From Isosphaeraceae bacterium (GTDB lineage: Bacteria; Planctomycetota; Planctomycetia; Isosphaerales; Isosphaeraceae), in the NCBI GenBank assembly GCA_021324445.1, contig JAJPJC010000120.1, forward strand, positions 1-32,485: a stretch of DNA of 32,485 nucleotides. Direction: 5' to 3'. Both the position numbers and the translations under genes were made by a program. The notes beneath the pieces are model-generated. The model made no database searches and was not told the DNA's origin. It saw nothing but the letters and a program-made list of their open reading frames with translations. Positions 1-8,756 of this stretch are shown here, piece by piece. Each line of letters begins with the position of its first letter. The stretch's first letter is position 1.

Positions 1-3000
1 GTGACGGTCAGCGCGAGGCCGGGCTCGGCGGACGCACTATCCACCGAGCTCGTCAGCAGCGGCCCCGGCGCCGAGTCGTTCGCCTTCTCTTCCTCAAAAT
101 CGATCAACTGGGACTGGGTCGGCGTTTCTCCGAGCTGCGCGAAATAGGTCGCGTCGGCCTGTAAGGCGGCCTCCAGGCTGCCGGCGTCAGGGCCGAGAGC
201 GGCCGTGTAGTTGGTCCAGATCGCGTCCCAGGCGTCGGCAGGGACGCCATCGGGCTTCTGGGCATCGCGCTGGGCGTTGCTCCAGTCGATCGGCGTGGTC
301 GATCCGGAGGAGCCGAGCGTGAAGCTGCTCGTGGTATGCGCGGCGTGGGGCTTGGGATCGAAAAGCAGCCCGAAGGACGTTTTCGCCCCCGGCGCCAGGA
401 TGATCCCGCCGAAGAGGGTCGAAGATGGAGACTCGAGGACGGCATTCCCGTAGGAGGTTTCCGCGAGGGGGACCAGCACAGGGGTATGGCCGGTATTGAT
501 GAGCGCCTCTTGCACAGCGATCGGCTGGCCGACCTCCACTTCACCTGGCGCGATGATGATACTCTGGATCGACGACTGGGGCGTTTGAGTCGGGTTGGGC
601 ACCTGGTTGACGACCTGGAAGCTCGCCGCCGATTGGGCCGACTGGCTGCCGTCGGCGACCTGGACCATGTAGTTGCCGGCGGTCCGGCCGGTCAGGTCGA
701 AGGCCGCTGTGAGGTGGCTCGAGTCCACGAAGGTGACAGCTTGAGCGGGGATGACGTGGCCGGCGCCGTCGTTCAGGCTGACGACGGTCTGGGCCGTGAA
801 GCCGATCCCCGTCAGGTTCAGGACCGCGGGTCCCTGGTTCCCCGCCGAGGGCGGAGTGAAGCTCTGAAGCACCAGCGCGGCCAGGTGCGCCTGGAGCGTG
901 AAGGGCTGGCCCGCGCCGGCCCCGGCGCCGCCGTGCAGCCGGATGTAATACGGTCCGCCCTGCCCGCTGGGCAACACGAGCTGCGGCGCCAGGCTGGTCG
1001 GGTCGGGCGCGGACAGGTCGTAGTTGTCTTCTTCGGCCACGGCGCCGAACTTCACCAGCAGCTCGGACTCCAGCGCCACCGCGAACGAGGCATCCAGCTC
1101 CACCCTCGACCCGGGCGGCACCACGAGCCGGAAGAACTGGTCCTGCCCCGAGGCGATTTCCCCGGTGACGGGCGTCCCCAGCGTCAGGACCGGGGTCGTC
1201 ACGGTCAACGGGGTGGCGCCGGCCGCGACGTTGTTCGCCCGGTTGACGTCGGGCACCTGCATCTGGCTGTCGGTCACGACGATGACATGGTACGAGCCGT
1301 CGGTCACGCCCGGCAGGGTGGCCGTCAGGCTCTCGCTGTAGCCGGTCAGCCCGGCCACGTCGCCGGTATGGGTCACCCGCCCGATCAGCGGATCGTCGGC
1401 GCTCAGGGTCGTGCCGGCGGAAAGGTACACCGAGTCGACCCAGCTCCCGGAGGCGGCCGGCGTCCCCAGGTTGTCCACGATGAAGTGGACGGTCACGTTC
1501 TGCCCGACGATCGCCGGGGCCGGTGTGACGGTGATGCTCGCGGGATCGACCGCCAGGTCCGCGGCCGTCGTCACCCCCACGAGGTTATAACTCGTGGCCG
1601 TCGTCTGGAGAACAAAGGCGGGGATGCCTCCCACCAGCGGTAGGTTGACTGTCGCGAACCCGCCGCTGGAACCGGCGTAGGTGAGGATGGGGAAGACCTG
1701 GAGCGCGCTGGGGCCGAAGCCGCCGATCAGGGTGACGTTCAGGGTGCCGCCCAGGGTCGCCACGCCGCCCACCTGGATCTGGTCGAATTGCGTCCCGGGT
1801 GTGATCCCGCCGATCCGGATCGCCAGCGCCCCGGCGGCGGTCTGGGCGAAGCTCCCCGTGACGGCCAGCACACCCGGTACGCCGTTCAGCCCCACTTGGG
1901 CCGCATTGGTCAGGTTTCCCTGGATCGTGCCCGGGCCGCTGAGCGTACCCCCCTGGAGACTCGCGCCGCCCGCGGCAGCCAGCGTGCCGCCAGCCAGGGT
2001 CGTCGTCCCCGCCGTCTGGGTGTAACCCGGCACCGTCAGCTTGCTTGTCGCGTCGAGCGTGATAGAGCCGGCGTTGGTCAGGGCGGCCGCGAGGGTCTGG
2101 GCGGCTCCTCCACTCAGTGCGATCGACCCGGCCGCGGCGTTGGTGGTCAGGCTGCTCAAGAGCGGCGTGACTCCCAGATCCTGGTAGAGCTGGCTCCCCG
2201 AGCCGGCGATCGTCAGGTTGGCCGCGTTGGTCGTCAGGTTATCGCCGGGCAGCTCGAGCTGGCCGCCGTTGCTCGCGCTCCACGTGCCGCCGGTGAGCGT
2301 GCCGCTGGCGTAGTTGGTCAGGCTGTAGACCTGGATCGCTCCCCCCGCATCGGCGCTGATCGTCCCCTGGTTGGTGAGCTGGCCGGAGCCGGCCCCGACG
2401 ACCCCTGCGAAACCGTGGATGGTCACGCCGGGACCGATCGTGAGCTGACCGCCTCCGCCCACGTCGATCTCCGGGACCAGGTTCGTCGCGCCCGTGGACT
2501 GGAGCTCGATTTCCCCCGTCCCCCCGAGGGTCTGGACGCCGTTGAAGAAGAGGTAGGAGTAACTCATCAGGATCCGGGCGTCGTCGAGTGTGAGGCCATC
2601 GATGATCGTGGCGGAGTTCCTGTTGATGGAGGCGGGGGTCAAATCGAACGTCCCGGCCAGCGTGACGCCGTCGAGCGTCCCGATCCCGGCAGAGCTGCCG
2701 AGCAGCGCGGCGCCGCCGGCCGTGGTCACGGTGCCGCCGACGATCGCCCCCAGCAGGGCGATCGATCCCGTCGCGGCGTCGATCGCCAGCGTCCCATCGT
2801 TGGTGAGCGTCCCCTTGATCTCGGTAGTGCCGCCCTGGCCCAGCAGGGTCCCCAGGCCCGATGTCTTGATCGACCCGCCCAGGATCAGCGTGGACCCGAG
2901 CTGGCTCAGCGTGCCCGTATTGGACCAGGTCCCTTCCAGGTCGATCGTCGAGCGGTTCTCCCCGGTGATCGTCCCCGCGTTCGACCAGGTCCCGCCGAAG

Positions 3001-5195
3001 TTGACAGAGCTGGCGTCGGCGCGGATCTCCGCCGCGCTCGACCAGGTCGTGGAGCTGCTGTTCAAGGTCGCTCCGGCCGTGAGATCGAAGCTCCCCGAAG
3101 CCGGCGCGGTATCGCTCACGTTGAGGACACCCTGGTTATCCGCCGAGACCGTACCGGTATCGGTCCAGGTGCCTTCGAGCGTCGCGAAACCCTCGAGAGC
3201 CAGCGGTGCCGAGTTGGTCCAGTTCCCGGCGAAGGTCAAGGAGCTCGAGCTGACTGTGCCGGTGGTGGTCACGGTCCCGGAATTGGTCCAGCTCCCGGCG
3301 AAGTACAGGTTGCTCGAGCCGGTGGCGGTCACGGCCCCGGAGTTGGTCCAGGTCCCCTCCCAGTCGATGGAGCTGTTGTTGGCCGTCACCGGCACAGTGT
3401 TCGACCAGGTCCCCTGGTTGATCTTGAGGGTCGCCCCGTTGGTCAGGTCGATCGGCTCGGAGTTGGTCCAGGTGCCGGTGAGGAGGAGCTGGGTATGGTC
3501 GACCTGGATCGGCGAGGTCCCGGTGATCGACCAGTTGCCCGTCAGGGCGAGGGTGCTCGAGCCGGTGGCCTCGACACTGCCCCCGATGCTCCACGAGCCT
3601 CCGGTCTCATTCTGGACCACCAAGGTCGTGCCGGTGTCGGCAACCGACCCCTGGTCCACGATCTGACCGCTGCCGGCATCGATGGATCCGATCCCGCCTG
3701 ACCCATCTTCGTTGATCGCGATCCCGGGAGCGATCGTCAAGCGCCAGCCGCTGCCGGTGAGGTCCAGGAGCGCTCCGCCGATCGTGATGGTCCCGGTCCC
3801 GGCCAGCGCTTGGGTCCCGCTGAAGTTGAGGCTGCCGGCGCTCATCGTGATCGTCCCGCCCGCGAGCGTCAGCCCCGAGCCGGTGATGTTGACCGCATCA
3901 CTCTTGGAGTAGTTCAGCGTTCCCGCGAGCGTCACATCCTCAAGCATGTCGGTGAAGGTCCCCAGGCCCGTCGTCGAGGTATTCGTGTCGAGCGTGGTGG
4001 CGACGGTCCCCCCGATGATGGTGGCGCCGGCCATCGCCCAGGGCCCGGGGCCGGCCGAGGTATCGAGGGTCTGTCCCGCCAGGTTCAGTGTGCCCGTCAA
4101 GGCGAAGGTATCGTGGCCGTTGGCGTCGCGGGTGTAGTGGCCCAGGCTGGCCAGGGTGAGCGGGCTGCCCTGCTCGCCCAGCTCGACCAGCGCGGCCCCC
4201 GTCGAGGTGAGCTGGCCCTGGTTGCTCCAGGTGCCCTGCAAGCTCAAGGTCCCGGCGTTGGCAACGAGCTGGCCGCCGGCGTTGTTGGTCCAGGTCCCAG
4301 TCAGGTCGAGCTCGCCGCCGTTGGTCGCCTCCATCGTGCCATCGTTGGTGAACGAGCCGCCCGCGCCGCTGGTGACCGACAGCGTGTGAGGATCAGGGGT
4401 GTCGTTATGGTTGGCGTCGATCGTCCCCTGGTTGTCGATCGTGCCGCTGCCGGCATTGAGATACGACCAGTAGCCGTTGACGCCCTGGATGGTGATCCCG
4501 GGGGCGATCGTCAGCGTGCCGCCGATGCCGGTGAGGTTGATCGTGCCCTCGTCGACCTGGACGGTCCCGGTGCCGGCCAGCGCCTGGGTGCCGGCGAAGT
4601 TGAGGGTGGCCTCGAGCCCGTTGCCGATCCCGGTCATGTGGACCGTGCCGCCGGCGAGGGTCAAGCCCGCGCCCGCGACGTTGATGGTGTCCGTATTCAC
4701 GTATTGCAGCGTGCCGGCGATCGTGACGTCCCGGAGCGTGCTGGTGGCCCCGAATATCGAGACCGGCGGGGTCGTATCCGTCAAGAGAGTCGTCCCCGAG
4801 GCGATCGTGGCGCCGGCCAGGGTGGCGCCGGCGATCGCGACGTTCGCCGTGTCGCTGACCTGGCCCACGACGGTCAGCGTGCCCCCGGTGAGCGTGATCG
4901 GATCCGTGGCCGTGATGCTGTGGACGCTGTCGGCGGTGCTGTTGGCGTGCGTGATGGTGGGCCCACCGGCGACGCTGACGACGACGTCATCGTTGGGGCC
5001 CGGCACGGAGCCGCTGTCCCAGTTGCTCGCCGTATCCCAGTCGCCGCCGTTGGGATTGATCCAGTGGACGATCGACAGCATCGTCCGCGGTTCCAGGGGT
5101 TCGATCCCCAGGGCAGGCCCGCGGGATTTTCGGGCTCTCCGCCGTCGGAGGGTTGCCGGCTTTCCTCTCCACATCGGCACGCTCATCGGTCCCAC
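1..5195 (-). CDS. Giant LEPR-motif surface protein with TNSGT-type beta repeats (C-terminus beyond window)
   Basis: About 1731 residues are visible; the frame is open to base 1, so the C-terminus lies outside the window. A GTG at 5195 has AAAGGAGGTG five bases upstream; an in-frame ATG at 5186 is too far from it, so GTG is preferred. An Arg-rich N-terminus leads into LEPRTMLS (about residues 33-41), the planctomycete LEPR-type motif of exported proteins. Residues about 50-1150 are low-complexity beta repeats rich in WTNSGT, GTLTNDGT and LAGTF patterns, like adhesin or autotransporter passenger regions. Then come a CARDB-like segment (about 1210-1330, ending PDVNRANN), a pre-peptidase-C-like segment (about 1330-1420, FFRLVVPPGS), a TIG/IPT-like segment (about 1430-1510), and a region with TYFAQLGETPTQ. 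I infer a cell-surface or extracellular structural or adhesion role. No catalytic domain is visible in this part. I checked the frame at several positions and saw no stop. Confidence 0.85.
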   Translation of the reverse strand, partial: MGPMSVPMWRGKPATLRRRRARKSRGPALGIEPLEPRTMLSIVHWINPNGGDWDTASNWDSGSVPGPNDDVVVSVAGGPTITHANSTADSVHSITATDPITLTGGTLTVVGQVSDTANVAIAGATLAGATIASGTTLLTDTTPPVSIFGATSTLRDVTIAGTLQYVNTDTINVAGAGLTLAGGTVHMTGIGNGLEATLNFAGTQALAGTGTVQVDEGTINLTGIGGTLTIAPGITIQGVNGYWSYLNAGSGTIDNQGTIDANHNDTPDPHTLSVTSGAGGSFTNDGTMEATNGGELDLTGTWTNNAGGQLVANAGTLSLQGTWSNQGQLTSTGAALVELGEQGSPLTLASLGHYTRDANGHDTFALTGTLNLAGQTLDTSAGPGPWAMAGATIIGGTVATTLDTNTSTTGLGTFTDMLEDVTLAGTLNYSKSDAVNITGSGLTLAGGTITMSAGSLNFSGTQALAGTGTITIGGALLDLTGSGWRLTIAPGIAINEDGSGGIGSIDAGSGQIVDQGSVADTGTTLVVQNETGGSWSIGGSVEATGSSTLALTGNWSITGTSPIQVDHTQLLLTGTWTNSEPIDLTNGATLKINQGTWSNTVPVTANNSSIDWEGTWTNSGAVTATGSSNLYFAGSWTNSGTVTTTGTVSSSSLTFAGNWTNSAPLALEGFATLEGTWTDTGTVSADNQGVLNVSDTAPASGSFDLTAGATLNSSSTTWSSAAEIRADASSVNFGGTWSNAGTITGENRSTIDLEGTWSNTGTLSQLGSTLILGGSIKTSGLGTLLGQGGTTEIKGTLTNDGTLAIDAATGSIALLGAIVGGTVTTAGGAALLGSSAGIGTLDGVTLAGTFDLTPASINRNSATIIDGLTLDDARILMSYSYLFFNGVQTLGGTGEIELQSTGATNLVPEIDVGGGGQLTIGPGVTIHGFAGVVGAGSGQLTNQGTISADAGGAIQVYSLTNYASGTLTGGTWSASNGGQLELPGDNLTTNAANLTIAGSGSQLYQDLGVTPLLSSLTTNAAAGSIALSGGAAQTLAAALTNAGSITLDATSKLTVPGYTQTAGTTTLAGGTLAAAGGASLQGGTLSGPGTIQGNLTNAAQVGLNGVPGVLAVTGSFAQTAAGALAIRIGGITPGTQFDQIQVGGVATLGGTLNVTLIGGFGPSALQVFPILTYAGSSGGFATVNLPLVGGIPAFVLQTTATSYNLVGVTTAADLAVDPASITVTPAPAIVGQNVTVHFIVDNLGTPAASGSWVDSVYLSAGTTLSADDPLIGRVTHTGDVAGLTGYSESLTATLPGVTDGSYHVIVVTDSQMQVPDVNRANNVAAGATPLTVTTPVLTLGTPVTGEIASGQDQFFRLVVPPGSRVELDASFAVALESELLVKFGAVAEEDNYDLSAPDPTSLAPQLVLPSGQGGPYYIRLHGGAGAGAGQPFTLQAHLAALVLQSFTPPSAGNQGPAVLNLTGIGFTAQTVVSLNDGAGHVIPAQAVTFVDSSHLTAAFDLTGRTAGNYMVQVADGSQSAQSAASFQVVNQVPNPTQTPQSSIQSIIIAPGEVEVGQPIAVQEALINTGHTPVLVPLAETSYGNAVLESPSSTLFGGIILAPGAKTSFGLLFDPKPHAAHTTSSFTLGSSGSTTPIDWSNAQRDAQKPDGVPADAWDAIWTNYTAALGPDAGSLEAALQADATYFAQLGETPTQSQLIDFEEEKANDSAPGPLLTSSVDSASAEPGLALTV

Positions 5196-5526
5196 GGTTG
5201 CACCTCCTTTGGCGCGGCAACGGACTACTCGCGAAGGGATCGTACGGTATTACCCCGGCAACCAAGATCCGCACCCATGTCCCGCCGATTCCGTCGGGCC
5301 AGAGCCGATCGGGGCGCGCGGGGGATCGGAGATCAACTACGGAATTCCACGGAAACCAGATCTCGAATCCGTCTTCCGTTCCGTGTCCCTCCGTGATTTC
5401 CGTGGTTACCCCTCGTGGTTGATCTTTCTTGCCGGAGGAATATCACGAAACGGAACCTGGGCGCGGCCGGCCTGCTGGGCGGCGGTCCTCCGCCGCACCG
5501 CGCGGCCGATCCGGGGGTCTCGGCGC
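5196..5526. other. Intergenic region upstream of the giant surface protein
   Basis: No convincing gene lies here. The stretch holds the leader of the minus-strand surface-protein gene, including its strong Shine-Dalgarno at 5201-5210, and a CACGGA-rich inverted repeat. I could not identify clear -35/-10 boxes. Confidence 0.6.
5347..5405. repeat. CACGGA-rich inverted repeat
   Basis: CCACGGAAA at 5347-5355 is matched by its reverse complement TTTCCGTGG at 5397-5405, and the bases between are rich in CCGT/ACGG steps. This resembles the dispersed 'CCACGGA' intergenic repeats seen in many planctomycete and other environmental genomes. Function is unknown. Confidence 0.5.
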
Positions 5527-5781
5527 TCACGGCGGCAGGGTGCTGAGGTACTCGTAGATGGCGAGCAGGTCGGGGTCGGTCATGTTCTGGAAGATCGGCC
5601 ACTGCATGACCGGGAGCAGCCGGCCCGGGTGGTCGTAATCGGTTCCGTTGCGCATCACGTTCATGAACTGGTTGAGTGTCAGCCCGGCCGGCAGCCCATT
5701 CTCCGGGCGGAGGTTGCGGGACCTGATCGGGTTCTCGACACCGGTGGGATCCCCAAAGGGGAACATGTGGCCACACCTCAA
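5527..5781 (-). pseudogene. C-terminal remnant of a c-type cytochrome
   Basis: An 84-codon open frame encodes what looks like the C-terminal half of a class I c-type cytochrome: RNLRPENGLPAGLTLNQF, then FMNVMRNGTD, then LLPVMQWPIFQNMTD and LLAIYEYLSTLPP at the end. The block with an axial Met (PVMQWPIF) followed by an Asp-Leu-x-Ala-Ile-Tyr-x-Tyr-Leu helix is typical of these proteins. The N-terminal half with the heme-binding CxxCH motif is missing. The frame opens only with a weak TTG at 5781, and the DNA upstream is the 3' end of an unrelated membrane-protein gene plus a repeat. I read it as a decayed fragment left by a deletion or insertion, not a working gene. Identification rests on family resemblance only. 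Confidence 0.6.
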
Positions 5782-5867
5782 GGTATTTGGTTAGCGCCTC
5801 AGCCGCCCCACTCGTACCGGCTCGCCGTTCCCTGCTGCGCGGCCGGGGAGGCGTTGAACCCGAAAAA

Positions 5868-5910
5868 CGTTAGCTGCCGCCACGGTCCGGTGTAGCGCCT
5901 GGTTCGGCGG
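5868..5910 (-). repeat. 'NQALHRT'-type dispersed repeat at a gene 3' end
   Basis: On the minus strand this segment contains CCAGGCGCTACACCGGACC; in one frame it reads NQALHRT, a peptide that recurs as a spurious ORF in planctomycete genomes (recalled, not searched). It also encodes the last codons (PGATPDRGGS) and TAA stop of the adjacent membrane protein. The octamer AGGCGCTA recurs about 100 bases downstream on the same strand (plus coordinates 5792-5799 and 5893-5900). It could be an attC-like or MITE-like remnant, but no matching inverted arm was found. Confidence 0.35.
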
Positions 5911-6424
5911 CCTCCCACGGCCAACGGGCCAACCCGTCTCCCCTGGCTGGGCCGGCGACCAACCGCATGACCCCGTGTACCGCGGCAAGCCCGCCGCCGT
6001 AGAGCGCACTGATGGCCAGGATCGTGGCGCTGCCTGGCGTGAGGGTGACCCACTCCGGAAACTTGGCCGCGACGGCGAATTCCCGAGGCGGGCCGATGAC
6101 CGCCAGGACGGCGAAGGTCACCGCCAACCCGCGCCAGCCGAACCGGCGGGCGATCCGCCAGGTGACGAGCAGGATCGGGGCGGTGGAGACGGCCGTTCCG
6201 AATAAAAGGAGGGCCATGAACACCGGCGACGGGTCGAGCGGCACATGCCACAACCGCCGCGCCTCGCCGACGGGGATGATCACCCAGAACCCTAGCCCAG
6301 CCCCGGCCGCCCCTCCGGCGAACGCCCCCGCGAAGCGCCGCCAGGTCGGACGCGTGAAGTACACGATGGCGGCCAGCGCGACGGCGTACACGACCGTCGC
6401 CACGAGGAGTTGCTGTATCGTCAT
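5870..6424 (-). CDS. Small integral membrane protein, about five helices, unknown function
   Basis: The 184-residue product starts MTIQQLL, with GGAGGGGGATC directly before the ATG. Hydrophobic segments are visible at about residues 5-22, 31-52, 67-89, 96-113 and 133-158, separated by short Arg-rich loops (TRPTWRRF, RIARRFGWRG), so it is an inner-membrane protein with roughly five spans. No catalytic motif or known family was recognised. The C-terminal tail (PWEAAEPGATPDRGGS) lies in a dispersed repeat, so the native 3' end may have been replaced. The neighbours are a cytochrome remnant downstream and a sulfotransferase-like gene upstream; the 112-base gap to the latter does not argue strongly for an operon. 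Confidence 0.75.
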   Translation of the reverse strand: MTIQQLLVATVVYAVALAAIVYFTRPTWRRFAGAFAGGAAGAGLGFWVIIPVGEARRLWHVPLDPSPVFMALLLFGTAVSTAPILLVTWRIARRFGWRGLAVTFAVLAVIGPPREFAVAAKFPEWVTLTPGSATILAISALYGGGLAAVHGVMRLVAGPARGDGLARWPWEAAEPGATPDRGGS

Positions 6425-6536
6425 GATCCCCCTCCGCCGAACTCGGGGTTGGTTTGGCCGCTCTTCTCAGTCTGACGTCCCGGTCGGACGTCGCCCCCAT
6501 GCCGTTCTGATCACGGGCCGGCGGGGAACGCCGGGC

Positions 6537-8756
6537 TTACTCCACTTGATGGCGCTTCGAACTCGGCGAGACGAAAACCGTTCCGTCTCCCAGCCCGATC
6601 GCAATGAGCTGATCCAAACGCTGCACGTCCTCGGAGGTCAGGGCCGTCGGAGTTGCGGGGAGCGCGAGCCAGCCGGATGAGATCCCCGGCGCCGCGGTAA
6701 CTGCAGGCTGGAGGTCGTCGGGAGAACGGCCGAGCGCGGCGAGGGGGGCAGCGGTGCCGGTGCTCCGCTGGGCCGACAATTGGGCATCCTCGCCCGGCGC
6801 CCCGGCGCCGGGGAGACCGCTCCCGCTCGACACGGCTCGGGAATCGTCGCCCGGCTGGGTCGTTTCCGCGCCGTCGCCCGCGAGCTGATCGCTGACCCCC
6901 TGGTACAGGGTCTGGATGCGAAAAGACCGGTACTCCGTCTTGTTGAGCTGAAGGACGTAAGCCTTGCTGCCGTCCGGCCGCACCTCGATGGTCTGGGCGA
7001 TCTGGTTGGGCGCCGTGCCCTGCCGTCCCGAATCGAACGAGTAGTTCCCGTTGGAGAGCCGCTGCGCCGAGCCGAGGGCGTCCGAGTAGTTGCCCAGGTC
7101 GGCGTTGAACACGAGGGTCGCCGTCATGGTTTGTTCATCGATCTTCCAGACCTGGCCGCGGCTGTCCGCCGTCGGATCGCTGGCCCGGCGGACGTCGCCG
7201 TCGTCGAAGACGATCAGCGTTGTAGGGTCGATGTAGTGGGCGTCATGCTGGTGGGAGAACCACGGACTCGGGTCGGTGGCATTGACGGTGAAGTCGCCGC
7301 CCTGACCCAGCCGCCAGATGATGTGGCCGTCCCCCGTCCCGTTCGCGTAGTCGATCTTGATCACCCAGTCCTGGTCGCGGAGGGAGAGGGTGAGGTTCCC
7401 GTCCGCGGGTGACCAATCGACGGAGTTGGCGTGCAGCCAATCGACCGCCGGGAGGTTGGGGACAGCGGCGTCCGGGTCCAGAACACCCGGCTGCACGGTC
7501 TCGCCCAGGGTGGGCCCGCGGTTAACGTCCAGGTAGTCGAAGGAGTCCCAGACCCACGCCACCTGAAAGTTCTCGTCGAGCACCAGGACGTCGTCGCCGA
7601 CGTAGTTGGTGGGCGTGCCGTGGATGTTGACGGTTCGCTCCGTCAAAGCAATCACGGCCGTGTCGCCGTTGGGCAAGCGCGTGACATCATGGGTGAGGCT
7701 GTACACGTTCTCGTACCCCATCGCCGTGAGCTGGGCGTTGATGGCGTCGAGATTCGTCTCGCGCAGGGTGTCGCCGGCCAGGTCGATCTCCCGGAGAACG
7801 TCCTGCGAATAGGGGAAGGGCGCGCGGCTGTCGGCGCCCGTCAGCAGCACAGTGCCCCCCGGCACAAGGTTCGCGCCCATCGCGGGGACGCCATGGAAGC
7901 CCGCCTGGGCGATGTCATAGTACCACACCACATTCCCCGCGAGGTCGGTGGCGTAGGGGTTGGGAAAGCCCGTGGGCGGGTTGGCGAGCTGCTGGAAGAG
8001 CAAGCCCTGGTCGAGGTCGCTGCCGGGACCGGGCGGCTGGATCACGGTGAAGGAGGGGAGCTTCACAGTCGCGGGGATGGCGCCGGTCGTGAAGAGCTGG
8101 GGCGCGGAGGTCGTCCCGTCGCTGAAGACGTCGCGCATCTCGTAGGTGGTGTTGGGGAGCATGCCCGCGACGAAGAAGTTGGTGCTTCGGCTCGGCTTGC
8201 TGGGCAGGTCGTTGGTGCTCTGCCACGACGGGTTGTCGCCCGCCACGGCGAACTCAACGTGCACCGTCCCTTCCGGGCCCGGCGGGACGCTGTACAGGGC
8301 CACCAGCGGGTTGGCCGTGGGCGTGATGACCGCATCCGGGCCGGTGACGCGCGAATTCACCTTATCGGTCACGATGGCGGACTGGGTGCGCGCGGCGTCG
8401 AAGCCGTCCTCGACCGTGACCCGGATGCGGTAGGTGCCTTCCTGCATGGGCGCCCAGGTGAACTGGTTGTCGGGGTTGAAGTCGCGCACCATCTGGAACG
8501 GACCACCTGGAGACCCGACGCTGAACTGGTAGACGAGGCCGGCAGGGGCATCGGGGACCGTGGCGGTCCAGGTGATCGGCTCGCCGACCAGTTGCGGGGC
8601 CGGCTCGCTCGGCGTCAAGGCGATGCCGCCACTGAGCAGATTGCGGTCTTCCAGGGCCTCGAAGCCGAGGCGCACCCTCGGGGACGGCGGCCGCCGGGTC
8701 CGGCGGGCACGGGCAGGAACCGGTGGCAGGACGTCGCGCACGAAAGAGAATCTCAT
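6537..8756 (-). CDS. Arylsulfotransferase-like (ASST family) exported protein with LEDR-type N-terminal motif
   Basis: The 739-residue product begins MRFSFVRDVLPPV; GGAG lies eight bases before this ATG, whereas the frame further upstream is Arg-rich and non-protein-like. An Arg-rich leader is followed by LGFEALEDRNLLS (about residues 30-42), a variant of the motif seen in the giant surface protein. Residues about 50-240 form two immunoglobulin-like beta segments, the second ending in MLPNTTYEMRDVFSDGTTS. The rest matches the bacterial arylsulfotransferase beta-propeller, with WLHANSVDW (about 437-446) and FSHQHDAHYIDP (about 499-510) supplying the conserved histidines expected in the active site, plus GHIIWRLGQGGDF and QRLSNGNYSFDSG. 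ASST enzymes move sulfate from phenolic esters to phenols through a sulfohistidine. Here that is inferred. A Gly/Pro/Ala-rich tail follows the propeller. Confidence 0.8.
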   Translation of the reverse strand: MRFSFVRDVLPPVPARARRTRRPPSPRVRLGFEALEDRNLLSGGIALTPSEPAPQLVGEPITWTATVPDAPAGLVYQFSVGSPGGPFQMVRDFNPDNQFTWAPMQEGTYRIRVTVEDGFDAARTQSAIVTDKVNSRVTGPDAVITPTANPLVALYSVPPGPEGTVHVEFAVAGDNPSWQSTNDLPSKPSRSTNFFVAGMLPNTTYEMRDVFSDGTTSAPQLFTTGAIPATVKLPSFTVIQPPGPGSDLDQGLLFQQLANPPTGFPNPYATDLAGNVVWYYDIAQAGFHGVPAMGANLVPGGTVLLTGADSRAPFPYSQDVLREIDLAGDTLRETNLDAINAQLTAMGYENVYSLTHDVTRLPNGDTAVIALTERTVNIHGTPTNYVGDDVLVLDENFQVAWVWDSFDYLDVNRGPTLGETVQPGVLDPDAAVPNLPAVDWLHANSVDWSPADGNLTLSLRDQDWVIKIDYANGTGDGHIIWRLGQGGDFTVNATDPSPWFSHQHDAHYIDPTTLIVFDDGDVRRASDPTADSRGQVWKIDEQTMTATLVFNADLGNYSDALGSAQRLSNGNYSFDSGRQGTAPNQIAQTIEVRPDGSKAYVLQLNKTEYRSFRIQTLYQGVSDQLAGDGAETTQPGDDSRAVSSGSGLPGAGAPGEDAQLSAQRSTGTAAPLAALGRSPDDLQPAVTAAPGISSGWLALPATPTALTSEDVQRLDQLIAIGLGDGTVFVSPSSKRHQVE

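Noticed and set aside
336..3701. Long plus-strand open frames rich in Arg, Gly, Val and Pro
   Set aside because: They are antisense to the giant surface-protein gene, whose minus-strand frame gives regular beta-repeat and domain sequence; stop-free antisense frames are expected at this GC content.
5758..5910. Integron attC site at the end of the membrane-protein gene
   Set aside because: The NQALHRT-like segment resembles one arm, but no complementary GTTRRRY arm at a suitable distance and no integrase gene were found; kept only as a repeat.
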